NCBI GenBank assembly: GCA_037349315.1
Contig: JBAIAC010000051.1
Coordinates: 26,510,001-26,574,000 of the forward strand
Origin: Chelydra serpentina
Taxonomy: Eukaryota; Chordata; Testudines; Chelydridae
Reading direction: 5' to 3'
Length of the DNA: 64,000 nucleotides
Within the stretch, counting starts at the first letter, position 1. Every line of letters begins with the position of its first letter. Of this stretch, positions 55,170 to 64,000 are shown one piece after another. Under the pieces are notes generated by a model. It worked only from the letters and a program-made list of their open reading frames with translations, was not told where the DNA came from and did not search any database. A program made the position numbers and the translations under genes.

Positions 55170-55490
55170 TTATAGCAGTGCAACACACAGAGACTACAGG
55201 TCCCAGCATGTAATTCTTCACCTTGATCCAAGCAACATGGCCACTTAAATCAAGACATATCATTGCACACTGGGCCCTGTAGACTGTAGGACACACAGCT
55301 GTATTATTAAGCACGTCCATGGGTAGTATTGTAGAACCATTGCATCACATGGTATATGGGGCAGCATTTTGACCACCCTAGAGCACTCATCCTTCCTGAT
55401 AACTAGGGCAACAAAACAGCATCAAATCCTCACACTATGACTATTATTGGCTTTTCACATTTGTTGTCATGAAGCCACAAGGAAGTGACT
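55170..55490. other. No feature recognised
   Basis: Unique-looking spacer. Confidence 0.35.
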
Positions 55491-55498
55491 GCTTAGAT

Positions 55499-55885
55499 CA
55501 GGGGTCTCCAAATTACGGCCCATGGGCCGGATCCGGCCCGCAGCTTCAATTTGTCCAGCCCCTGAACCAATTGCTGCTGCCGCCTCGGCACGTCGGCGGC
55601 AGTGAGTATTTCGGTGGCAGCTTAAACGCTGTTGCCGCTTCAGTGGTATTTCGGTGGCAGTTTAAAGGCTGCTGACATCTCGGTGGCGGGGCGCAGTCAG
55701 GGGGCCCCCCGCCAGTCCCAGAATACCTGCTGCCGAAGCCGCGGCGGCTTGCCTGCGGGAGGTCCGCCGGTCCCACAGCTTTGGCGGCAATTCGGTGGAG
55801 GGTAAGTTCAAGAGAATGGGCCGGCCCTCGAAGCCCCTTGAAAAATGTAATGTGGCCCTCGTCTCCTAAAGTTTGGAGACCCCTG
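55499..55885. mobile_element. 387-bp hAT element, perfect TSD GCTTAGAT
   Basis: Left end CAGGGGTCTCCAAATTACGG; complement of the right end CAGGGGTCTCCAAACTTTAG. GCTTAGAT lies at 55491-55498 and 55886-55893. Non-coding, with repeated ATTTCGGTGGCAG words. Confidence 0.94.
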
Positions 55886-55893
55886 GCTTAGAT

Positions 55894-56589
55894 AAAGGGG
55901 CTGACTTGGGAACCCCACCTGCCAGACTGGCCCAGCACTGCCACAAGAACAGAGTGTGTAGAAGAAGATGAGAGGTGTCTAGAAGGAGCTCTGTTCTCAC
56001 AAGCCACAACTGAAGGGCTTGGAAGAGTCCCCTTTGCTCTCGGAGCCACAGAGCAGCGGATGACTTAGACAAACTTCTTCTTTACAACCAGCTCAGATGA
56101 TCAGCCAAAATAACTTCCAGTGGAAATAATTAGCTTCTAGACTACTCCTCGCCAACATCCTTCTCAAGGCCTGCAGCACTGATTAGCTCATCATCACACT
56201 CAGAATTACCACCCGGCAGATGGCCACCGGTTATCACTTTTGTGCAAAATTATGACAATTATCCAAAACATTTTTGTAAATAATTAGCAAAATTGATGCA
56301 AAAGTCAAATCTAATTATCATATCAAACCTAGCATCAATTAGGAAGAAATGACAGATGGCTACACCAAAAAAAAAATCCTTTTATAAACACCTCTTAGTT
56401 GTGCAGGAAAGGTGTCAGCATTTCCTGTTAGAAAACAGGCATCTAATTAGACAGCTTTAACATTTGCCCTGGGATTTGTGCCTGCTGAATAACATAATAC
56501 GAACGGTAAGAATGTGACTGCTCCAAAGGTGGGAAATGGAAAGCAAAGGGTGTCACACAGTAACAACAACTCAGTCATCTCGTATTGCA
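55894..56589. other. No feature recognised
   Basis: AT-rich unique DNA without recognised features. Confidence 0.35.
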
Positions 56590-56935
56590 CACACTATTAG
56601 TAGTAGTGTTAAATAGCAGCAAGATGCTAGGCACTGTAAAAACAGATGGGGAGAGATAGTCTTTGCCCCCAAGTGCTTTCAGTCTAAACAGACAAGGGAT
56701 GGGAGAACAGAAGTACTAATAGCCCATTTTACAAACGGGAAATTGAGGAAGACAGAGACTAAAGGCCAGATCCTCAAAGGTATATGAGCATCTAACTTCT
56801 GTTGATTTCAATTGGAGTTAGGCACCTGAAAACCTTTGAGGAGCTGGGCCTAAGTGACTGTTGCAAAGTCAGACAGGGAGTCTGTGACAAAACCCCGAGT
56901 CTGTGTCCAGTGTCTTAACCACCAAACCATGCTTC
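56590..56935 (-). repeat. Old CORE-SINE/MIR-like repeat, split by a MITE
   Basis: CCCATTTTACAAACGGGAAA and TGAGGAAGACAGAGACTAA before the MITE, and GTGACTGTTGCAAAGTCAGA after it, follow the MIR order on the complement. The upstream part (GCTAGGCACTGTAAAAACAG, TTTGCCCCCAAGTGC) belongs to the same old amniote repeat seen near 18890. Confidence 0.65.
56763..56850. mobile_element. 88-bp palindromic MITE in the old SINE, TSD TAA
   Basis: Starts AGGCCAGATCCTCAAAGG and ends CCTTTGAGGAGCTGGGCC, nearly complementary end to end. TAA lies at 56760-56762 and 56851-56853. The 3-bp TAA suggests a Harbinger-type origin. Confidence 0.82.
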
Positions 56936-57097
56936 TCCCTTGCAACTCCTGCATTTGTCATGAGATACATGGAATGATACAGACTGTCATATACACGACC
57001 ACATTTGTGCCTTTTAAGCACTGGAGGAGAAGAGGGCAGCAAAGAGCTCACTGCACCAGTGGGAATTCTGGAAGGGGTTGTGACTCAGGAAGGATGA

Positions 57098-57360
57098 GAG
57101 CATGTCTACACAGCTACTGTGCTGCAGCAGTAGCACCATAGTGTAGCCATGGCGTACGTCAATGGAAGGTTTTTCTGTCACTGTGATTAATCCATCTCGC
57201 GAAGAGCTGATAGTGAGGTTGACAGAAGTATTCTTCCTTTGACAGAGCCATGTCCACACCGGGGGTTAGGTCGACCTAACTACGGCACTCAAGGTGCAAT
57301 TTTTCACAGCCCTGACTGACATAGCCAGGTCGATCTCGTTTTTAAGTGTAGATCAGGCCT
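57098..57360. mobile_element. Harbinger-type MITE, about 260 bp
   Basis: Left end GCATGTCTACACAGC and right end AAGTGTAGATCAGGCC. Internal GGTCGACCTAAC is palindromic. Ends share the GTCTACAC word with the other Harbinger-type elements here. Exact limits are uncertain. Confidence 0.6.
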
Positions 57361-57586
57361 CTGGCTCTCTGAGCTCCCCAGCATCCAAGGAAAGCATGCC
57401 CACTACACAGTTGCTGCATTTGTAATGAAAGAGGTGCCCATGCTCAAGCAAATTTTTTTTACTTTCATGAGTAATGCGGCAAGCCCAAAGGTGCTGGGGC
57501 TCAGCCCTGCCAAGCCCCAGCCCAAATTAAGCACTGCAATTATGCCATTGCTGAAAGGGGTACAGCCTGTGTTCCATAGAATCAAA

Positions 57587-58864
57587 TGTAAGCAGAGTCA
57601 GGATGAGCTCTACCCTGACATCTGGTGGTGAGTTGTGGAAAGGGATGTCAGGAATGTCAGGGGCTAATCTTGTTTGCATGGACACACCCACCCTGCAAAG
57701 CATGATGGACCGCTTGTCCAAATGGTCATTTTGGCTGCTGTGGGAGCCCCAGTTTCTCTGTTATTGGGGCAGGAAGAATAAAGTGTTGTTACCCTGATTA
57801 TGTGAATCAAGGACAGTGGGCTTTTGTTATGATGAAAGGTCTCACCATTAGCTAAGCAGCACTTGCTAGGAGAGGGACATGGATTCCAAAACCCAATGAA
57901 TTGAAAAAGGCTGGGGAAAGGTATTTGTATCTGGTAGTATGGGCCTCTTCTGAGGGTCCTAAATGTCAATTATACCTCCTTCTTTCTCTCTCTGCTGTAG
58001 AATATCAGAGCTAATTTTGAGTTCCTTAGGAGTCTAATCATAGACTGCTGAGTTGGAATCACTCTGGGCTAAGTGTGTAAATGAGCATAAGGCTCCCCTA
58101 CCTACAAGCTGAAATCACTAAAAAGCTGAAATCACTGAGTACTGTGTTAAGTAGTGGGGGAGCCGGAAGATATATTGTTGAGCGGCTGGTGGAGCGGAGC
58201 TGCTGATGGAGCGGAGCAGTTGGTGGGACAGCCGGAGCGGCTTGCAGGCCGGCTGACGGAGTGGAGCTGTTGGCGGGACAGCCGGAGCGGCTTGCGGGAT
58301 GGCTGAGCGGAGTGACTCGTGGGATGGCTGGTGGAGCAGAGCAGAGCCGAGCGAAGCCCCACGAAGGGATGGGGCAGTCAGCTTCGAGCCACGTAAGGTG
58401 CCCCTTACCTCTCCCCTCCCCATTTATACCCAGACTGGGGGGTGTGTAACACTCTGCAGATGAACTTTTGAACTCTGGGTCTGGACTTTTGGGTTGTTGG
58501 ACTTTGGGGACTTTGGGTGATTTTGAGGGTTGCTGGACTCAAGAACCAAAGGGAAAGGACATGGCCAATTTGCTGGGGTGGGTCGTTGCTCACAGTTTGG
58601 ATTACAAATCCTAGATGTGGTGTTTCCCCAACAAAAGGCCGCATTGTTTCTCTCTGTCATTAAAAGGTTTTTCTACACTCAGACTCTGTGCTTGCGAGAG
58701 GGGAAGTACTGCCTCTTAGAGGCGCCCAGGGGGGGTGATATATATTTGTCCCAGGTCACTGGGTGGGGGCTCGAGCCGGTTTTGCATTGTGTTATTGGAA
58801 TGGAACCCATAGATACGGAACCTGGCCCTTGTTGCTTCCGACTCTGACCGGCAGAAGGGTTACA
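57587..58864 (+). repeat. 1.3-kb LTR-like repeat, right copy of the inverted pair
   Basis: Starts TGTAAGCAGAGTCAGG and ends GAAGGGTTACA, TG...CA. AATAAA at about 57777 and TATATATTT at about 58739 do not give a clear U3-R-U5 order, so the LTR call is tentative. It is inverted relative to 43846-45264. Confidence 0.72.
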
Positions 58865-58880
58865 TTTGGGTTACACATAG

Positions 58881-59073
58881 AATCATAGAATATCAGGTTG
58901 GAAGGGACTTTAGGAGGTCATCTAGTCCAATCCCCTGCTCAAAGCAGGACCAATCCCCAATTATTATTTTTTTGCCCCAGATCCCCAAATGGTCCCCTCA
59001 AGGATTGAACTCACAACCCTGGGTTTAGCAGGCCAATGCTCAAACCACTGAGCTATTCCTCCCCCCTTTCCTT
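58881..59073 (-). repeat. Turtle tRNA-derived SINE, minus strand
   Basis: On the minus strand: A box ATAGCTCAGTGG, B box GAGTTCAATCC and a CR1-like tail ending GATTCTATG. CACATAG at 58874-58880 and 59074-59080 is a probable duplication. It sits just outside the LTR-like repeat. Confidence 0.88.
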
Positions 59074-59080
59074 CACATAG

Positions 59081-62000
59081 TTAGCTGGCCAGTCGTAGGG
59101 AACAATTATAAATTCACCTTTCCCCAGCCCCAGCCCTTTTGGGGTAAGAATATAACTAGAGAACTCATTATGCGTGCAGGAAGCACTCCCTACCAGCAGG
59201 AGAGCACAGAGATTTTAATATGTTCCTGCACTGAAATCTATCAACTTCTTATGGACATATTAGCTACAATACACACCTTGTGCCCTGTCCTGCATAGAGC
59301 TGAGTGCCTTCTGAATGGTGCTGAGCTCCCACTGATTTTGCAGGTCTTGCTGCAGCTACCTTTGCAGCTCCCATCATTAACAAAATGATTACTCCGCATG
59401 CATGAAACACAGTTGTTTAATGCTTATAACTCAAGATTATTTATTCCTTTTTTTCCCTGCAACGACTGAAAGGCCTCAATGAGGACTAGCTAGCTTCACC
59501 ATTTTAAATGTTCATGTTTATCCACTGTTAAGTTATTTATGGGTGAAAAAAAATCCTGTTAAAAGTTACCTAAAATAGGGAAAATGTATTTGTCCCAATT
59601 TTTGCTTCTCTCCAAACATGGCTGATGGGATTTTTCACCAGATTTCTAAAGAAAGTTTCTCTCTGGGCTGAGGCTAAGCATGGGAAAGTCAGTGTGAGAC
59701 CAGGACTGCTCGGGAAATTATGAGCATATGAAAACAAAGCTATCTTAACTATAGAAAGCACTGCCAGATGCCTGCCATAACGCATACAAAATCACATAAT
59801 CATGTCACGAGATACATGTAATCACGAATGGAGACAGCCACCCCATAATTCCTTTATTTCCAAAACCCTGGTACTGAGCCTGGGCCTGAGCCAGAAAATT
59901 CTGATTCAACCTGAACTTCCTCAGAGTTCTGGCACGTTGTTATAGCGATGGGTTCAAGTCACAACGTTCAGACCAGACTCAGAACTTGAATTCCCCCAAA
60001 GCTCATTACCCAGCTTTGCTGTGCATGGCACTTACAGATGCTGCTACTTTCTGCCTATTCTGGCAACGTGATTATTTCCTTAGCAACTAATGTACTGAAA
60101 TGGAGTGCAAGTAAAGGGAGGCTGGAAAAAGGACAAAGACTGAGCAGAATAAACAGCATAAATAAAAAAAATAAAATAGGACAATGTAGGATGTTGTAAA
60201 GCTTTTATTGCCACTTCTTTGGGAAGCCCAGCTCAGCACGCATGCAGCCATCCCAGCAAAGTGGTGCTAAAAACTTTATTGTATGACTCACCAGCAGATA
60301 CTTGTCTCTTTCCTCTCCGCTGTCTTCACCTCTCAGTCTCCCCATCTCTATCTCCCTCTCCCCTCTGTATTCATCCCTCTCTCCCTCTTTCCGTTCATCT
60401 CTCTCTCTCTCGTACTCCTCCCTGGTGTGACCAGGTTTGGTTATCTCTGAACTTGGCTATAAATAAAAGTGAGGACATCCACAGGTACACAACCCACCTG
60501 CCCCCAGATGCTGCGGTAACACTAACACTCAGGTCAGCATGGAAGGTTCCACTACAGGCAGACATCTACAAGAAGCTGGCCAAGATTTTGGATTGAGTTA
60601 GATTCCCCTCTTGATCTGCGTGACGAAGTGACCTTGTAATCCATTGGTGAGTGTGTGTTAAAAGTTCCCCTTTCCACCTGATCCACAGAGGATATGATTT
60701 GTTACAGCCCCTGGCCAGTGCTTCATGTGGTCTGAAAAAAGTAGGGGTGGGGGAGCAGGTCTGTCTGGGACCAGCAACTTTGCTAAAACAGTGCTTAAAG
60801 TGCACCCCTCAGCCACCCGGCTCAATGTTTAAACTTTATTTTCGCTGGGTCTCCCACTTTATCCGCAGGCCCAGCTATACAGGCTTGGCTTTTTAGTTCA
60901 AGCTGTAGCAGTGCATGGTCTTAGTTCTGGAGGCCCGCAGTTCCATGTCCAGTCCCCAGTGCGTGGTTGTCACAACCTCGCTTGGGCTTTCCCCGGTAGC
61001 TTTCCGTTCGGCTCGGATTATGAGAAATGTAAACTCTCATGGCCACTTTGTAGAAAAGGCCATAAAAATAATACAAGAAAATGGGAAAGAGACCAGGGAA
61101 ACCCTATTAAAATGGAGGGTTCCTAAGAAGAATGAATGTTATTGATTTGGCCAATGGTCATGGAGAGGAAAGATTACTAGTGAGGAAGGATCTCGCTCTC
61201 CCCACCAGCACCCCAGCCAGGTGGTTCAACCTTTGATGTGATCCTGGCCTTCCCGCTGCGTGAGCTGTTCCCGCAGATAACACAACACAGCTCCAATCAC
61301 AAATGCATTCCCAGCCTGCTGCAGCCGGCTTCAGACAGTCCTGGAAGGCAGAGCTCTGGTGTGACTGTTTGGTAACCCCAGAGGGGCTGGGCATTGCCCA
61401 CCAGCCACTCCCCGCTCACTGCCCTGTGCTGACAAGCTGGCACTGGAGTCATTTAACTTGTCACTAACAAGAAGGGCAGAGCAGGGAGGAGAGGGGCACT
61501 TTGTGTCATAGCGATGGAGTTCTCACTGCTAAGCCCTTTGGTCACTAATTTTCACTGTACTGGCATAAGGTCATTTATCTCCCAGCTTGGGCAATGTCCT
61601 TATTTAATGCTCATTAAGCAGCCTGCCTCCCACTGAAATCAGTTGGAGTTTCTTCAAGGCCTGCTGGCCAAATCCACATGCCAGTTGCCGGGGCAGCTGA
61701 GCTGTGCACAGTGGGGATCTCAGAACAAGCTGTGGGAGGGGGGATCCTCCCAGCCTACTGACCGGCAGGAGAGTCACTTCACAGTTGGTACTGCAGCCTC
61801 CGGGCTGCCGCAGCCCCCCCTGCTAATTGCATCTCCCTCTCCAGGGGGAAATAATGACAGGTGGATCCACAGTCACAGATCCTGGGGTCTCACCTCCTCC
61901 ACCCTCCCCTCCCCACAACACTGTGGTGGAGGGAGTCTCTGCATAGCTCCATCATGCAAAGGACAGGGAACCATAGCTTTGCTATGAATGGGCTTTTCTG

Positions 62001-63074
62001 AGAACTCGCCTTATTGTTACAATCCTCAGCAAGGCACAAACCTCAGCCTAACAGCACCACAACACCCAGCACCTGCCCTGCCTCCTCCCATGGCAGAATT
62101 GCCAGCCGTGTTCCTGGACCAGAGAAGAGGCCAAATTTGGCCAGAAGGACTGGCTCCAGGGAGAGATTAAGAGTGACGGAGTAAAACTTTCCCTAAAATA
62201 TTCCATAGCCTCCAGGCCCCTCTGAAGATCCTTAGTTCATTCCTCTGCCCCTCATGGGCCCTGTACGAGAAGTATCTCCCTGATATGTCAAAGGCAGCAA
62301 GCTACAGGTCCTGTGTGGGAGGCTGTGTATCTTCTTTCACATGCCGGATTATGGAAGTAATTGTGTCGCTCTGTAGGGCACATGGGTTACTTTGTGCTGG
62401 TCTCCTCCTGCCCCAGCAAACTGGAGTAAATACAAGATAGCAGCAAAACTGATGGAAAGATCAGAGCGGCTCTGGGAGGGATATTTAGGGAGTCTAGAAA
62501 GCAGCAGTCCAGGGGGCTGTCTATAAATCCCTACAAGGGAGTAATATCTTTGGATTAATCAATGTCAGTAGGGACTGAGAGGAGTGGCAGCTCAGTATCC
62601 ATACCTGGGAGCAAAACCATCCCAGATCAAAGACAAAGAACCTTAAACATCCTCAGACAAAAACATTGCAAAGATTAAATGAAGGTGAACGCTACCTACT
62701 ATGTTCATAGGCTGTGCCGCCCAGCCAACCCATGCAAAATACTGTCCGTGAGAATATCTAGCAACTCAAGCATTTACTGAATTATTAAAACATTACAAAG
62801 GTTAAAAGCATTTAAATTCCCATTTCATTTTATATATATTTTAAACTGTTCATTTATTTGTGCAATTACTCCACTCACTGTAATATGCAATTAAGAGCTG
62901 TGATGGAATGTTTTCACCTTCTAATCTTTGAGCAGAGGGGTGTGGGACAGCTAACAATGTTAATAGTAATTAAAAAAGTATTACTAGTTTTACAAACATA
63001 GCAAAAATGTGTTTCTGGACATTAGGGCCAAAAATTTCAAACTAAAGTTAAGCACTTACAGTAAAGTTTTAAAA
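59081..63074. other. Long stretch without recognised genes
   Basis: A pyrimidine-rich tract lies near 60305-60425. I see no coding exon with defensible motif and no nameable repeat. Open frames of 60-125 codons are scattered on both strands without support. Confidence 0.4.
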
Positions 63075-63144
63075 AATGCATAAAACCCAGATTTGCAAAG
63101 GTATTTAGGCCCCTAAAAATGTAGCTAGGCACCTGCAGATAGAG

Positions 63145-63300
63145 CACTGGACAGGACTCAGGAAGCCTGCTGGGTGGCCTTGGGCAAGTCACTTCCCTGT
63201 TCTGTGTCTCAGTTTCCCCATCTATAAAATGGGGATAATGCTCCTCACCTCCTGTTAAGTGCTTCAAGACCTATTGTTAACAAGTGTTATATAAAAGCTG
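63145..63300 (+). repeat. MIR/CORE-SINE-like fragment
   Basis: Contains CCTTGGGCAAGTCACTTCCC and CTCAGTTTCCCCATCTATAA, then AATGGGGATAATGCTCC, which is the MIR core and 3' part. It separates two segments of palindromic-MITE-like sequence (GGTATTTAGGCCCC near 63100 and CCTAAATAACTGAGGATC near 63382). Confidence 0.75.
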
Positions 63301-63450
63301 GATTGTATAATTAATGAGATTGCCAAAGTGCTTACGGGAGCTGGGAACCCAACTCCCGTTGGTTTCAATAGGAATTAGGCACCTAAATAACTGAGGATCT
63401 GGCCCTTAACACCTATTGACTTCATGGGAGTTCACCACCTAAGCTGGTTA

Positions 63451-64000
63451 AGCCTGGTCTACACTACAAAGTTAAGTCGCTGTAAGCAGCCTTCCGTCAA
63501 CCTAGTTGTGCACGTGTCCCCACTTAAACTTGTCTCCCCACCCAGTCGATGTAAGCGCCCCATTATGGAACCATAGTAACATCACCTCCCCAAGAGATGT
63601 TGAGCCAGGGTTGATGTACTGAGGTTGGTTGACACAGAACGAGTGTAGACACAACATTCATTTTGTTGACTCTAACAGTCCTCCCGCAGCTGTCCCACAA
63701 TGCCCGACACTGACAGCTCTGGTCACAGATAATGAACTCCACTGGTCAGGATCACAGAGACCAGAAGCACCCCCCTCCCCTCCTCTACACACACCCCTTT
63801 AAAACCTCACACATTTTTGAAATGCCTTTTCCTGATTGCCCGGCTTGGTGAGCACACCTAGCAGCTCTCCGTTGTTGGGTGCAACTGCCCAGCTGACCAT
63901 GCCGGCTACACGGTCCAGACGCACTCTGGCTTGGAGTAGACAGGAGATATTGGATCTGCTAGGCCTGCGGGGAGAAGACCAGCTGCAGAATGTTGACACC
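63451..64000 (+). mobile_element. Second Harbinger element, 5' end only
   Basis: Begins AGCCTGGTCTACACTACAAA after a TTA at 63448-63450, comparable to the left end at 2539 (AGCCAGGTCTACACTAGGA). The subterminal region ends in a CTGTCCCACAATGCCCGACA block like GGAGCTATCCCACAGTGCAC at 2753. The Myb-like gene starts at 63899 and the element continues beyond the window. Confidence 0.8.
63899..64000 (+). CDS. Harbinger Myb/SANT-like protein, partial, cut by window end
   Basis: 34 codons from ATG: MPATRSRRTLAW, then SRQEILDLLGLRGED. The SRQEILDLLGLRGED stretch aligns with DQEVLDLIAVWGDKS of the gene at 2956 and marks the first helix of the Myb/SANT-like domain. No stop occurs before the window ends. 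The two proteins clearly differ, so this is another Harbinger family. Role as for the gene at 2956. Confidence 0.8.
   Translation, partial: MPATRSRRTLAWSRQEILDLLGLRGEDQLQNVDT

Noticed and set aside
60219..60596. 125-codon frame near 60.2 kb
   Set aside because: Its centre is a pyrimidine-rich low-complexity tract giving Ser/Leu/Pro repeats; no domain is visible.

Overview
The window reads as vertebrate, almost certainly cryptodiran turtle, nuclear DNA. The pointers are three copies of a tRNA-derived SINE with the pol III A box, B box and CR1-like tail typical of turtles, several CR1 3' ends, a Tx1-clade LINE, Harbinger and hAT DNA transposons, and LTR elements. I recognise no host protein-coding exon, rRNA, functional tRNA gene or CRISPR array. 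All coding capacity I can support belongs to mobile elements, so this is a repeat-dense intergenic or intronic tract.

Layout. 1-2.5 kb: unique DNA, an old SINE fragment and a turtle SINE. 2.5-7.6 kb: a complete 5.05-kb Harbinger transposon with an intact transposase (minus strand) and a damaged two-exon Myb/SANT-like partner gene (plus strand). 7.6-12.3 kb: mostly unique DNA plus a 77-bp-arm palindromic repeat. 12.3-16.2 kb: a 4-kb hAT transposon with perfect 8-bp target duplications and a decayed transposase, itself hit by a CR1 and a small hAT MITE. 17-24 kb: SINE, solo LTRs, nested inverted-repeat MITEs and short hAT elements. 24.9-37 kb: one old Ty3/Gypsy retrotransposon blown apart by a Tx1-clade LINE, two copies of a TAGGGTGACC MITE, a 290-bp Harbinger-type MITE, a 591-bp hAT and a CR1. 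38.5-43.7 kb: a hAT element (perfect TSD) carrying a gag-only endogenous retrovirus arranged LTR-gag-LTR-gag-LTR. 43.8-59 kb: a 1.3-1.4-kb LTR-like repeat present twice in inverted orientation about 12 kb apart, enclosing an L2-like LINE fragment, further hAT elements, minisatellites and a second copy of the 17.8-kb LTR family. 59-63 kb: mostly unique. 63.45 kb to the end: the start of a second, different Harbinger element whose Myb-like gene runs off the window.

The strongest observations are structural. Many insertions can be dated relative to each other because exact target-site duplications and interrupted reading frames show what landed in what. The three-LTR retrovirus has a middle LTR that is one parent type at one end and the other parent type at the other end, the mark of unequal recombination between the two LTRs of a provirus. 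The Harbinger element keeps a full-length transposase while its Myb-like partner is broken, and several Harbinger-type MITEs with related ends lie nearby. All family names rest on motifs read by eye; no database search was possible.
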